In this document: piece after piece, positions 45,877-55,826 of the stretch
How the letters are laid out: every line of letters starts with the position of its first letter
Position numbering within the stretch: position 1 is the first letter of the stretch
IMG/VR virus record: IMGVR_UViG_3300003690_000009
Span: 1-58,155 of that record
Length of the DNA stretch: 58,155 nucleotides
Source of the DNA: a virus
Reading direction: 5' to 3' (one strand)
The notes under the pieces: generated by a model
Told to the model about the DNA's origin: nothing
The model's input: the letters and a program-made list of their open reading frames with translations, nothing else
Database searches by the model: none
Made by a program: the position numbers and the translations under genes

Positions 45877-47523
45877 CTATGCAAATGTAACGGACTTCCA
45901 CGAACCATTGAAAATATACAGTTTGTTATTGGTGCGGTCATACACCAATGGAACCGATGTGCCAATCGTCGCCGGACCTTCAGCCAAAGATCCACCTAGA
46001 GTACCTGTCGGCGTTCCGCCCATGCTCGGGATGAAGAAAAACCCGCGTTCTGCACCAGTTGCCAGGCTCTCGCCCCCCACAGACACATTGCCACCCTCAC
46101 GATTGAGCATGAGATGCGCTGGAGTACCCTCATTATTATTCCCCCAATACGGCGCATCTGTACGGGGCTCTTTCTCCGACCACCGCGACTGCTGACCGAT
46201 AAAACCTCCCTGCGCCCCATATGTGGTGAGGTAGGCATTGCAGTTATCGGTCCCAGACGCCACCAATCGCTGAATCGCCACATTCGTCGTGTCCTGGGTG
46301 TTTTCCACAACCATCAGGGCTTTCGGTGTCACATATTCAGTCACATACTCGTTCTTGTCACTCTCCAATTCCGTGTTCGCACCACGCACATCCAGTGTTG
46401 CACGCACGGTCTGCTGATTATTAGCATCCACCGTGTCCGGACCCAGCAGGACGGGGTCTGGAGACGTCAGCAATGGAGATTGATCCACCAGATCGCCGCT
46501 CACCAGGGTCTGTGACATCGTCGTGCGAAGATTCGTGCCCACCGTCGTCGGCAGCGCAAAGGCGTTGTTCCCAGTCGCATCCCCCACCGCCAGCGCGCGC
46601 TGCTGTGTCGGCGTCCCCGTCACGCTATGCACCGTGGTGCAGTCGGCCGTCGAGGGATTCAGGAACACATTCCCCGTATTGCCTGCACCCGACGCCCACA
46701 GAATTCCGACCTCGCAGTCCGTCACGGAAAGATTGACCCAGGTGCCACTCCCGTTCAACGAGATCCCCGTCACGCACCCAGACACCTCACAGTCAACCCA
46801 CAGATTCTTGCTGCTGCCACCCTCACTCAAATCAAATCCAATGGATGGAACACCAAACGACGAATCCGACACCCCCACCGACACACGGACGCCTTCGTAG
46901 GTATTCAACGTGTTGCCAGTGCCCACGCTCAACCCGGTGCCCCCACCGGCCAGAAACACATTTGTGAACCGCGACCGTGTCACGTCATCGCCAATCGCCA
47001 GGGCCGAGCCACTCCTCGCGACACATCCCAGCGCGAGATGCTCAATCACGAGCCCGTCCACGCCACTACACGTCAACACATTCTCACCCACCGTGTCTTG
47101 CGTGAGCACCGACCCCTGCACACCGCTCTCGCCCACCTCGTACCCAGCACCGCAAAGACGAATCGCCCTGGTCACGGTAATAGCACTCGTCAGCCTGTAG
47201 AAAGCGTCCTCCGCGCAGGGGGGGAAGTACACCACTCCTCCAGCTGGACACGCCGCAATGGCAGCCTCGATCGCAGCCGTATCGTCGGTGACACCATCTC
47301 CCGTCGCCCCCCGAGAGACTACATTGATAAATCCGTTGAGCTTGACCTCATTCGCCGCAATCTGCACCGCATTCGCATCACTGACCGTTTTGTTGGTATT
47401 GATCTGGTCGGCCGTGGTCTGCAAATACTGCACATACTCCCGCGTCAGCAGCTTCTTGTCCCACTCACCACCGACCGGATCGATCAACACCCAGTTGCGA
47501 AGCGGAACGTCCGGAAGCGCCAT
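45877..47523 (-). CDS. Tail spike with pectate-lyase-like beta-helix
   Basis: 548 residues. A short N-terminal adaptor and helix (about 1-60) precedes the beta-helix start FINVVSRGATGDGVTDDTAA, IEAAIAACPAGGVVYFPP, the signature of Pectate_lyase_3-type spikes. Repeating coils extend to about 330 (LVIEHLALGCVARSG, NLWVDCEVSGCVTGISLNGS). It probably binds or degrades host surface polysaccharide. It follows the gp10-like tail gene, the usual spike position in P22-like phages. Confidence 0.85.
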   Translation of the reverse strand: MALPDVPLRNWVLIDPVGGEWDKKLLTREYVQYLQTTADQINTNKTVSDANAVQIAANEVKLNGFINVVSRGATGDGVTDDTAAIEAAIAACPAGGVVYFPPCAEDAFYRLTSAITVTRAIRLCGAGYEVGESGVQGSVLTQDTVGENVLTCSGVDGLVIEHLALGCVARSGSALAIGDDVTRSRFTNVFLAGGGTGLSVGTGNTLNTYEGVRVSVGVSDSSFGVPSIGFDLSEGGSSKNLWVDCEVSGCVTGISLNGSGTWVNLSVTDCEVGILWASGAGNTGNVFLNPSTADCTTVHSVTGTPTQQRALAVGDATGNNAFALPTTVGTNLRTTMSQTLVSGDLVDQSPLLTSPDPVLLGPDTVDANNQQTVRATLDVRGANTELESDKNEYVTEYVTPKALMVVENTQDTTNVAIQRLVASGTDNCNAYLTTYGAQGGFIGQQSRWSEKEPRTDAPYWGNNNEGTPAHLMLNREGGNVSVGGESLATGAERGFFFIPSMGGTPTGTLGGSLAEGPATIGTSVPLVYDRTNNKLYIFNGSWKSVTFA

Positions 47524-49014
47524 CTAGGAACTCCCCTGACTGACATCCACGTACGCGGCAATCAAACGCCATGGAATCGGATCACTGACTGCTACCTCAA
47601 ACACACGGTCGCGCCCACGCCCCAACCGTCGCCAGATGGCCCGCGCGTTGTATTCTCCCAATTTGCCGGCCGACACCCAGTGCTCGTTGCCCCAGTTATG
47701 GCCGCCATCATCACTCCAGCGCACCATGATCTGGGGATCACTTCCCTGTCCAGTAGACGCTCCCAATCCGGTCTCCAACAGAATCTGGAACCTGTGATAG
47801 AAGAGCGACAAATTTTCCATCGTCAGGTGCGGTGTCCGTCGCACACGACGAATGACCCCGCCTCCGGCGTCGAGAAAATTGTTGATCGACAGATCGTACA
47901 CTTCACCTGCTTCACGGTCCCCCACCAGATGCTTGCCGAACGCATACGCATGGTGCTGGGGTCTCCAGGCATCGTAGCGACGCTCCGGCGCATTCCAGGT
48001 ACCGCGCTCATGCCAGAGCCCCGTGATCGCATCAAACACCCAGGTCGCGTTCGCGGACGGAAAATTCAACACATAAAACTGATGTCCACCATCCTGGTAC
48101 GTAAACGCCACGGCGTCGTTCACATTCAATCCATCGCGCACATACCCTTGAATCGCAAACTCGACCGCGTGCGTGCTGATGCGCTGGGGGATATACCCTT
48201 TCGCCATCCACACCATGCACGCGCCTTCTTCGCTGCCACCCAACCACACGACCGTGTTCCCAACCCGCGCGGCCGAGAACGGCGCAATGATGCCCTCCTC
48301 AAGAAATGCACCGGGAATCGGCGCAAAGGGAAACGGTGACGTGCCCGCGTTGTACCAGACTTCAGAGGTGTTGCGCCCGAACAGCCAGATATCACGATGC
48401 GCCACCAGGATGGCATCCCACGGGTCGGACCCCGCCGTGCGCTGGGCCACCTGTGTCGCATCCCAGGTCTTGGTCCCATCATTCAATTCCGAAATTTGCA
48501 GGGTCGAAGTAGAGGTGTCAAGCGCCAGGAAGAACCCGTCCAGAAACGCGCCCTGCGTTGCCGCCAGGATGTTCTCACCCGACCCGTACTTCACCTCTGT
48601 CAGCGCATTCGTGCTCAACGTCAGGATGTACCCCCGACCGCCTGACGTCAGGAAAACCTGGTCGCCCGCATCGACATTCGCCGCGAATGTCACGGGTTGA
48701 CCGTCCCAGACCATGGCGCCCAGGAGCGTTGTCGCCCCATCCCCACCAATCTCGTACAGATTGTGTCCAACAGCCACAAAGCACCGGTCGCGATTGCCGG
48801 TATACACCGACGTCATCCCCAACACCGATTGATCGGAAGCATCTGTCACGGGGAAAGTCGCGATCGACGCGCACCCAGGCGTGGGATACAGCACGGCCCG
48901 AGCCGGTTCATCCTGCACCTCGACCTGCTCCACATACCAGTTCACGCACCGCTGGATGGAGGCCCGTGGACTCTGCGACACATACGACGGTCCCACGAAT
49001 CCAGGAAATCTCAT
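47524..49014 (-). CDS. P22 gp10-like tail hub (packaged-DNA stabilisation) protein
   Basis: 496 residues. MRFPGFVGPSYVSQSPRASI, then QRCVNWYVEQVE and LYPTPGCASI are characteristic of the P22 gp10/Phage_stabilise family, followed by beta-propeller-like strands (DIWLFGRNTSEVWYNAGT). It closes the tail channel and carries the spike. It overlaps the gp4-like gene by 4 nt. Confidence 0.85.
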   Translation of the reverse strand: MRFPGFVGPSYVSQSPRASIQRCVNWYVEQVEVQDEPARAVLYPTPGCASIATFPVTDASDQSVLGMTSVYTGNRDRCFVAVGHNLYEIGGDGATTLLGAMVWDGQPVTFAANVDAGDQVFLTSGGRGYILTLSTNALTEVKYGSGENILAATQGAFLDGFFLALDTSTSTLQISELNDGTKTWDATQVAQRTAGSDPWDAILVAHRDIWLFGRNTSEVWYNAGTSPFPFAPIPGAFLEEGIIAPFSAARVGNTVVWLGGSEEGACMVWMAKGYIPQRISTHAVEFAIQGYVRDGLNVNDAVAFTYQDGGHQFYVLNFPSANATWVFDAITGLWHERGTWNAPERRYDAWRPQHHAYAFGKHLVGDREAGEVYDLSINNFLDAGGGVIRRVRRTPHLTMENLSLFYHRFQILLETGLGASTGQGSDPQIMVRWSDDGGHNWGNEHWVSAGKLGEYNARAIWRRLGRGRDRVFEVAVSDPIPWRLIAAYVDVSQGSS

Positions 49015-49745
49015 CGATAGCGATCCGTGCGCCAGTTATACCGCCCGCCATGCACGAGCAGCGCGGTGTCTATGGAGAGCGTTTCCTTGCTGCCGTTTAC
49101 ACGCTTGATGTTCCCGAAGGTATCCATCGCCAGGGCCAACAACTCGGGATTCAACGGACGCCCAAATTCCGGACCCAGCCGCAACGCCAGCTGATACCGC
49201 ATCGCCTCTTCGTACCCTGGTGGGAACGTGTAGTCCGTCGTACGATCCGCAAATTTCACCAGGGCCGTGGGTGTATAGAGCACCAACTGAGCATCACTGG
49301 TGCGCGGAATCGGCCAGACGCTGATCTGCGCCAGCCCAGCCGTCCAATTCTTGTCGTAATAAAACTCAGTCGGAAACGTGCTCGTCGTACCCTTGATGGC
49401 GACATTCTGCCATTGCGTCACAGTCATCGACGCCGTAATCGGTAGCTCGACTCTTTGTTCTGCCGTAGCATCTCTGTTGGGGATCACGCTCGCCGCAGTA
49501 ATCCACAGAGGACGCACAATATCAAACGTGCCTCCGGTGCCGATAGTGTAGTCCTGCGTGGACGACGTGAGATTAAACACCGTGCGCGCGGTGGTATACA
49601 CCGTCAGGCGCTGCGTCGCCCACGTATCAATCATCCCGTTCAAGATGGCAAAGGAGTCTGCGACATCATTGCCGTTTGCGGTTTCACCAGCCGCCAACAC
49701 GCCTATCGTCTTGAGCGTACGCTCAATCAAAGTGTTCGCCGTCAC
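49011..49745 (-). CDS. P22 gp4-like head-tail connector
   Basis: 244 residues. TLIERTLKTIGVLAAGETAN, FAILNGMIDTWATQRLTVYT and the PPGYEEAMRYQLALRLGPEF block match the tail-accessory factor family that binds under the portal. It joins the portal to the gp10-like hub. Confidence 0.83.
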   Translation of the reverse strand: MTANTLIERTLKTIGVLAAGETANGNDVADSFAILNGMIDTWATQRLTVYTTARTVFNLTSSTQDYTIGTGGTFDIVRPLWITAASVIPNRDATAEQRVELPITASMTVTQWQNVAIKGTTSTFPTEFYYDKNWTAGLAQISVWPIPRTSDAQLVLYTPTALVKFADRTTDYTFPPGYEEAMRYQLALRLGPEFGRPLNPELLALAMDTFGNIKRVNGSKETLSIDTALLVHGGRYNWRTDRYR

Positions 49746-49756
49746 AATGACCCCGC

Positions 49757-49942
49757 TTATGAAAAACGCTTCCGCGATTTCTCTTTTTTCGGAGCACCCC
49801 GAAAGGGACCAGCTGGTGAATCAGACCACCCGAACCCCAGCGCTTTGAGCGCGGCCGGGTCATTCACGATCTTCCCCACCACCTTGCCATCGAGCTTGGT
49901 GTACATCCATTTGGGATAGGTAGATTCGTAAGAATCAGGCAT
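49757..49942 (-). CDS. Small conserved phage protein with YPKW motif (61 aa)
   Basis: Start at 49942 after AGGAAGGA; upstream starts are less likely. STYPKWMYTKLDGKVVGKIV, then GFGWSDSPAGPF matches a short motif (YPrWlYhpdG...GWsDtPaaf) present in many phage virion and hypothetical proteins. Basic tail (KKEKSRKRFS). It lies between the coat and connector genes, so it may be a decoration or completion protein. Confidence 0.68.
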   Translation of the reverse strand: MPDSYESTYPKWMYTKLDGKVVGKIVNDPAALKALGFGWSDSPAGPFRGAPKKEKSRKRFS

Positions 49943-50017
49943 TCTCTCGTCCTTCCTCATGACGAAATGGAGCGGAGAGGACGCCAGGCGCCCCCTCCGA
50001 CCACCCACCACAATGCG

Positions 50018-51229
50018 CTAGCCCTGAATCCGACAGGCCAACTCTGGACGCAATGTCGCCCAGCCGTACAGCACATCCAAGCGGCACGGGAACTTATCAG
50101 TCGTGATGTCGTAATCGCGAATGAGGCGAATCGACATACCCAACTGATCGTCCGAAACGCGCGCAGCCATGTCGGTGCCCTTCGGCAGCGGCAAATCGGC
50201 CATCGCCAGCGTGAACGCATCCTTGTGATACGCGAGCGCTGTCGGTGACTGTGTAGACTCAGCCCCCAGGAACGTCAACGCCGCGCCATCCGCTGGCAAC
50301 GCATCAACAGTCTGGAACGCTGTGGTCGTCTTGATCGCCGGACTGATGGGGATCGTCATGGCCCCACCCGACGACGTGGTGTCAGCCGTCACGACAAACT
50401 GCTGCGACGTGCCGGTGGACTGACGGCTTTGCGGGTTGACATGGTTCACGCCAGCCAGCGTGAAGATGTCGCCCTCCTTGACCGTGGACGCACCAGAATT
50501 CCACCCATCGGTCACGACACTCGTCGCCCCGGTGGCCGTGGCCCCATTTGTCAGTGGCGTCGCACTGGTCGTGAAGACTCCACTGGTATGGGTGTTGACG
50601 TTCTGATCCATGTACCACTCAAAGCCAACCGCCGTGCCCATCTGTCCCCGCGCATACTGCGAGGCAATCGCCGTCGACTGCTGAAAGAGTCCCTTCAGCG
50701 CATCTACGATGGTGGCCTGCATCAGCGGGGTGATGCACAAAGTACGACCCCCATCCATCGGGGCCGCATTGTCGTCGAGTTTGACACCGGCCGTCAGATA
50801 CGTGAGGAGCGCAGCCGGGGTGGTCCCCGGTGTGCCCACCGCGCTGGAGATGCCGGTGTAGAGGCCCAACCCGTCGTTGTCGATCTTGTTCGCGATCGTC
50901 GCGACGGCCGGGGTGATGAACCGCTTGCTAAAGTCGGAAATCTTCAACGCCAGGTCTTCCGAGGTGAAGCTGATATCGACACCGAACTGCGTGTCGAGCG
51001 TCACCGCAACCTGCGTTTCGGTCGCGTCCTCAATGGCGAGGGTCGCGCCCGTCCGACCGATGTAGCGAGGCGGCTTTCTGACGTTCAGAACGGTACCGAT
51101 CTTCGCGCCTTCGATACCGAACTTGCTGTCGTACTGACGATTGACGCCCTTGGTGAACGTCAAGTTGTTCTCCAGCACCATCAGGGCTTCCCTGGTGATC
51201 ATGGAGATGGTGAGTAAAGTATTCGCCAT
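50018..51229 (-). CDS. Major capsid protein, P22 coat (gp5) family
   Basis: 403 residues. NTLLTISMITREALMVLENN, LTFTKGVNRQYDSKFGIEGA, GTVLNVRKPPRYIGRTGA and FTSEDLALKISDFSKRFITP are the conserved N-terminal and E-loop/A-domain features of P22-type HK97-fold coats. It forms the shell around the scaffold. It follows the scaffold gene by 33 nt. Confidence 0.9.
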   Translation of the reverse strand: MANTLLTISMITREALMVLENNLTFTKGVNRQYDSKFGIEGAKIGTVLNVRKPPRYIGRTGATLAIEDATETQVAVTLDTQFGVDISFTSEDLALKISDFSKRFITPAVATIANKIDNDGLGLYTGISSAVGTPGTTPAALLTYLTAGVKLDDNAAPMDGGRTLCITPLMQATIVDALKGLFQQSTAIASQYARGQMGTAVGFEWYMDQNVNTHTSGVFTTSATPLTNGATATGATSVVTDGWNSGASTVKEGDIFTLAGVNHVNPQSRQSTGTSQQFVVTADTTSSGGAMTIPISPAIKTTTAFQTVDALPADGAALTFLGAESTQSPTALAYHKDAFTLAMADLPLPKGTDMAARVSDDQLGMSIRLIRDYDITTDKFPCRLDVLYGWATLRPELACRIQG

Positions 51230-51262
51230 CGCACTCTCATCTGCGACAACGATAACGCTATA

Positions 51263-52390
51263 TTATCGATCGCGCCCCTGCATCCGAGCCCGTCGATAGG
51301 ATTGGTAATCCATTTGGTCTAGCGGCACCGTTGACGCTGTAACTCCCCCACCGACCGGCTTGATAGGTCGAGGAGCTTGGGTTAATGATGCCGCAGGTGA
51401 GGCAGGGCCGGTCTGAGCAGCCTCGATCCGCGCTTCTAGTTTTCCCATTTCCCGAATTGCTGCCATCGGTGCCATCGCGGAGATGCGGTCACACTCTTCT
51501 GGGAAGCGACAGAGGTGATACATCACAGCTGGTCCCATGTCTGAGTTCAGCACCGAATCCTGCATCGGGCGTGTCATTGGCAAGTCACGTCCTTGCTCAA
51601 TCACTGCATCGAAATCATCATGCTCCGAACGGAAGGCGTCGATTCGCGACGTATGTGCAGCGACGATCGCTTCCTGGGCACGTTGTGCGGAGGCCCGCTC
51701 GATGCGTTCACGCGCCTCTACGTCATGTTCCGTCAGCCGTAAATTCACTTTCCAGTCTACCAGAGCTTCTTGAAATTGTTCGTAGGTCTCAAAATCATCC
51801 TGCGCGGGGCGCCCAGCTGCCGCCACGGGCGCAGCGTCCGTCTCCGGAACCGGTTGCCGGTACCGTGGTGCGACATCCACCACGTCCTCATCCGATCCGG
51901 TCTTGGCTGGAGCAGGCGGCGTCGGCGTGGGGGGCGGCGGCACGACACGCGCGGCGGCTGTCTTGATCGCCTGCAACTCCACCGCGAGCGCGTCGGCTCG
52001 ACTCTTCTCGACCGCTTTCTCACGCGCCAGCTGACTCGCCCGATCTTTGTAGGAGCGACCCCGACGACGACGACGTTTCGGCTTTTCTACGTCCGCGTCC
52101 TCCGTCTCGTCTTTCGTGTCTACCGTCTCGGGTTCCTCACCGTCGTCCGACTCCACGACCTCCGGTTCGCTCGCGATGACCTCCGGCGACGACTCTTCAC
52201 CGAGCCCAGCCGCATCCATGGTCTCCGCTGTCGGCGCTTCTTCGGAATGCACGTCCGGTTGCGAATAGCGCTGGGCGACGGCCACGACCTCTTCAGGCGC
52301 AGCCGGGATCTCCACCGGTTTGTTCGCTTGTTCCGCAACCTCTGTGACAACTGCTTCGCTGTCAGTCGTGCTCGAAATCGTGACGGTCAT
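51263..52390 (-). CDS. Scaffolding protein (probable)
   Basis: 375 residues. A long acidic disordered N-terminal half (SEAVVTEVAEQANKPVEIPA, EEPETVDTKDETEDADVEKP), a basic patch (RRRRGRSYKDRASQLAREKA) and charged helices, then a short basic C-terminus (YQSYRRARMQGRDR) that could bind coat. Composition and position between portal and coat are those of a P22-type scaffold; the family is too variable to confirm by eye. Confidence 0.75.
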   Translation of the reverse strand: MTVTISSTTDSEAVVTEVAEQANKPVEIPAAPEEVVAVAQRYSQPDVHSEEAPTAETMDAAGLGEESSPEVIASEPEVVESDDGEEPETVDTKDETEDADVEKPKRRRRRGRSYKDRASQLAREKAVEKSRADALAVELQAIKTAAARVVPPPPTPTPPAPAKTGSDEDVVDVAPRYRQPVPETDAAPVAAAGRPAQDDFETYEQFQEALVDWKVNLRLTEHDVEARERIERASAQRAQEAIVAAHTSRIDAFRSEHDDFDAVIEQGRDLPMTRPMQDSVLNSDMGPAVMYHLCRFPEECDRISAMAPMAAIREMGKLEARIEAAQTGPASPAASLTQAPRPIKPVGGGVTASTVPLDQMDYQSYRRARMQGRDR

Positions 52391-52400
52391 AGATCAACTC

Positions 52401-54800
52401 CTACACGGTGCCCGGAGGCGGTCCCGATGGAGGCACTCCCGGTCCAGCCGGACCAGGCCCAGGCCCAGTCGGACCAGGCGGTCGAGCCCCCGGTGATGGA
52501 GGCCGAGCACCCCCGGCTGATTGTCCCTGCCGTTCTCGCACGTCCTTGCGATCTTCCAGAATCATCCGTTCGTAGCGCTGTTCAGCGGCTTCGGATTCCG
52601 ACAAGGAGCGGCCAATCATCCCCTCCAGGCGACGCACTTCCGTCTGAAGCACTTCAGACGCACGAGTCTGTTCGATCTTCGCCAGGGCGCGCGCGTTCTC
52701 GCCCTCCTGCTTGATCGCCTCCAGCTGCATCTTCGACTGTAGCTCACGCTCCTGGCTCGCCGCGTCGGCCGCAATATCCTGCCGCTTGATTTCCAGCTGC
52801 GCCTGCTGCTTGGCCTGATCCGTCTGGAGCGCCTGTTGGGCTTCCTCGTACGCCTGTGTGACCTGCTTCAACTGCGTCTCCAGCCCCTGAATCTTCATCT
52901 GCGCGTCCGGCGGCAGCTGACTGGTGTTCACATCTTCCTGCAAGTTCGGCGGGAGCATCTTCCGCAACCGCGCGGCCACCTTCTTGCTCCCCGGCCAGTC
53001 CATGTTCTCCGCCAGTAAGTCGCCAATCTGCGGGAAGACGGCCGGATACGCCTGGATGAATTTCGTGAGCGCGTCCGTCGCATCCTGACGCCGGGTCTGG
53101 AAACTCGGTCCCACCGACACCGTGACATCGTAGCGCCCGACGCCCAGGTCGTAGATGCCCTCGACCCCCGTGGGCACTTGCTGCGCCTGATCCGGACTCG
53201 GCTGATTCTGCGCGCCCGCAAACACCATCACGTTTTTCACCTGATCATCGACGCCGAGGATACGCATCACGCGCGCCGTGTCGTAAATCTTCGGCATCAT
53301 GTCGACGATGATGCGACCAACCTGCCGGACCGACCGCGCCAGATTTTCCAGGTAGTGGCTGTTCGCCATCTCATCCTGCTGCTGCCGAGACCGGATGGCT
53401 TTGCCGGATTCCTGGGGGCCGCGCATTCCCAGCGACGCATCGTGAAACCCCCCGGTCGACTTCAAATCCTGGTCCGACTGCATGATCGCCGCCGTCATCG
53501 CTTGGATCGGCGGTTCCCACTGCTGGCGTTGCGGCGGAGGCGACAGTTGGCCGCTCACCGTCTTCGGCTTGTATTCCAGGTAGGGATAGTTGCGAATATT
53601 CGCCGTGTTCCACTTCTGCTCGTGCCCCTCCATCTGCCCTTCGGCCGCGATAAACGGCGCGCGCGGCGCGAGCGCAATCATCTCCGTTTGCGCGGAGACC
53701 CAGTAGTTGTACATGCGCTGCGGGTCTTTCGCGTCCCGCACAATCCCCCGATAATCCACCACCCCGTTGATGTTGATCTCGTCCCCGGTGACCGGCACGA
53801 GTGGAATATATTTCCCCGGCCACTCGGTCCCGGCCGTCAACTCCTCGTTGCCTTCCAGTACCTCGACGGCGTTGATGAGCGCCCACCGGACCGTCCGGGT
53901 CGTGATCTCTCGCTCCGTCACAATCGTGACGCCCTGCGGCAACTTCTCGGGGTCAGTGCTTGACAGCGACGACCGGCGCTCGCGCACGCGGCTGCCGTCC
54001 GGGAGCATCAACAAGACCATCGTCTCGCGGGTCTCTTCGATGTAAAAATACTCGGCAATGCGAATGTTGCCTTCCGGCATCCACTCCTGTTCCATGTTGC
54101 CAGAGCTTGTGAAATCCGAGAGCCCGGCCAGTTCGGAATCCGGGAAGCGCCAGCGGTATTCCGAGATCGGCAGATCCTCCACCACGAACGCATAGCGCGC
54201 ATCGGACCCGTCCGGCTTCTGGATGTTGGGGTCCATGTAGACCGCGAACGGATTCGGCACGCGCGCAATCCGAATCTCCTGATCCATCGCGAACTCATCG
54301 TCGTCAAGGTAGTCGGTGACCACCCGGATGTAGCCGCGCCCCATCGTGCATTGATGGTCTCCGGCTGTCGTGTAGGCGACGTCGGCATCGCTCTTCACTT
54401 CGATGTGCCGGACGACCCCCTGGATCACCTCGGCCACATCCTCGTTTGAGTTATCGCCGGTCGGACTGACCTCGATCGCGGGCCGCGAGATGCGCTGGTT
54501 GTTGGTGACCTGCCGGATAAAACTCGGCAGCCGATTCACCGTCAGGCACGGGCGGTTGTCCTGCTCCCGCATCGTCTTGACGTTGGCGGGCCACTGCTCC
54601 GACGCACGGAACTGCAAATCCTCCAGCATGTGCTGCCGCAACATGCTCTCCGCGTCGTTGATGGTGCGGAACCGGTCGTGCGCGAGCGTGAGAAAATCCT
54701 GAACCGCCTCGCGCTGCTCCGCTGCGGGATCGGTCGTCCCGGTCCCAGGCTCTTCCTGGACGACGACCTGATACCCGCCGCCGGTTAAATCGTGTGGCAT
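52401..54800 (-). CDS. Portal protein, P22 family
   Basis: 799 residues. DLQFRASEQWPANVKTMREQ, DNRPCLTVNRLPSFIRQVTN, NNQRISRPAIEVSPTGDN is the classic start of P22-type portals, followed by YIRVVTDYLDDD and the wing and stem regions. The C-terminal 200 residues are a long coiled coil (barrel), ending in a proline/glycine-rich tail. It forms the dodecameric ring for DNA entry. Starts 7 nt after the preceding gene. Confidence 0.92.
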   Translation of the reverse strand: MPHDLTGGGYQVVVQEEPGTGTTDPAAEQREAVQDFLTLAHDRFRTINDAESMLRQHMLEDLQFRASEQWPANVKTMREQDNRPCLTVNRLPSFIRQVTNNQRISRPAIEVSPTGDNSNEDVAEVIQGVVRHIEVKSDADVAYTTAGDHQCTMGRGYIRVVTDYLDDDEFAMDQEIRIARVPNPFAVYMDPNIQKPDGSDARYAFVVEDLPISEYRWRFPDSELAGLSDFTSSGNMEQEWMPEGNIRIAEYFYIEETRETMVLLMLPDGSRVRERRSSLSSTDPEKLPQGVTIVTEREITTRTVRWALINAVEVLEGNEELTAGTEWPGKYIPLVPVTGDEININGVVDYRGIVRDAKDPQRMYNYWVSAQTEMIALAPRAPFIAAEGQMEGHEQKWNTANIRNYPYLEYKPKTVSGQLSPPPQRQQWEPPIQAMTAAIMQSDQDLKSTGGFHDASLGMRGPQESGKAIRSRQQQDEMANSHYLENLARSVRQVGRIIVDMMPKIYDTARVMRILGVDDQVKNVMVFAGAQNQPSPDQAQQVPTGVEGIYDLGVGRYDVTVSVGPSFQTRRQDATDALTKFIQAYPAVFPQIGDLLAENMDWPGSKKVAARLRKMLPPNLQEDVNTSQLPPDAQMKIQGLETQLKQVTQAYEEAQQALQTDQAKQQAQLEIKRQDIAADAASQERELQSKMQLEAIKQEGENARALAKIEQTRASEVLQTEVRRLEGMIGRSLSESEAAEQRYERMILEDRKDVRERQGQSAGGARPPSPGARPPGPTGPGPGPAGPGVPPSGPPPGTV

Positions 54801-54807
54801 CGTGAGC

Positions 54808-55086
54808 CTATCCGTTTACACGGTCTGCGCGGGGAAAGCGACCGTGCGCGCGCTCCCGCAACAACGCAAACGCGCGTTGATAATCCGGCTGCGTGAAGCC
54901 GTGTCCCGTCCACTTCTCCTGCGCCACGCGCATGAACTCGTCTTCGCCGCCCGCGATGATCGCCAGGAGCATCGGGTCGTCAAGCTGAATCATCAACGTC
55001 TCGACAGCGGCCGTGAGAAAATGATCCTTCTCGGTGATACCCGGCGGCAGATGAATGTCCTGCTCTGAGGCTTTGAACAGTGCCAT
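54808..55086 (-). CDS. Small protein between terminase and portal (92 aa)
   Basis: Start at 55086, overlapping the terminase nuclease stop (TGATG). 92 residues, helical (DHFLTAAVETLMIQLDDPML, then GEDEFMRVAQEKWTGHG). No family recognised. Its position suggests a packaging or portal-assembly accessory. Confidence 0.65.
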   Translation of the reverse strand: MALFKASEQDIHLPPGITEKDHFLTAAVETLMIQLDDPMLLAIIAGGEDEFMRVAQEKWTGHGFTQPDYQRAFALLRERAHGRFPRADRVNG

Positions 55087-55826
55087 CAGTGCATCCACCC
55101 CAGGTTCTCGGTCCCCATCTCGCGGAACCGGATCTCCTCGGGCCGTTCGGTCACCGGTTCCAGCGACAACCACTCCACGCCGGACACCACCGCGTAGCGC
55201 GTGGCATCCATCAGATGGTCGTTCTGTTTCACCACGCGCCCCTTCAGGTCACGGCGATACAGCCGGAACTCTTCCACCCACGCCTTGCAACTCGCAAACA
55301 CTTTCAGCTGGCCGGTACTCAACAGCCGCCACATCTCCAGCAACCCTGACTCGACCGCGTTCGGCGCCACGTCGAGCACGAGCCCCATGTCCACGTAATC
55401 CTGGATCAGCTGCGCGCCGTCTTTCTGGCTGCGCCCCCGCGACGCCGGGTCGATGCGGCCGGGAATCCAGTGCCCACGCGCGCGGATGGCGTCCGCGTGG
55501 ATCGAGGGTTCGGCCTCGCCGCGCTTGTGGACGTTGTAAATATAGCGCACGCCTGTTTCGCGATCGTGCGCCATCCAGACGACGGCCGTGCAGTTCCAGC
55601 CGACATCCATGCCGTAGCCGCGCGCGTAGTAGTCCGGGATCGTGAAGTCATCGATCACCACGTCGGTTTCCGGCACCGGAAAGATCGCACCAGACCCCAG
55701 CTGCGGTACCCCCTTCGTGCGGGCCTCGCGCTGGTGCGGCGGGATGGACGCAATTAACTCCGCCTTCTCCGTGGGGGAGAGGTGTGGGACGTCATCCCAA
55801 TCCGCCATCACGACGAACTTGCTCAC
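55086..55826 (-). CDS. terL: Terminase large subunit, nuclease half
   Basis: 246 residues, GTG start overlapping the preceding stop (GTGA). It begins at what is normally the linker after the ATPase domain (ADWDDVPHLSPTEKAELIAS), then the RNase-H-like nuclease: D74 (GMDVGW), D126 (GRIDPASRG) and D203/D207 (NDHLMDATRYAV). It cuts concatemeric DNA at packaging. The matching ATPase half is the separate gene at 55986-56774. Confidence 0.87.
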   Translation of the reverse strand: MSKFVVMADWDDVPHLSPTEKAELIASIPPHQREARTKGVPQLGSGAIFPVPETDVVIDDFTIPDYYARGYGMDVGWNCTAVVWMAHDRETGVRYIYNVHKRGEAEPSIHADAIRARGHWIPGRIDPASRGRSQKDGAQLIQDYVDMGLVLDVAPNAVESGLLEMWRLLSTGQLKVFASCKAWVEEFRLYRRDLKGRVVKQNDHLMDATRYAVVSGVEWLSLEPVTERPEEIRFREMGTENLGWMH

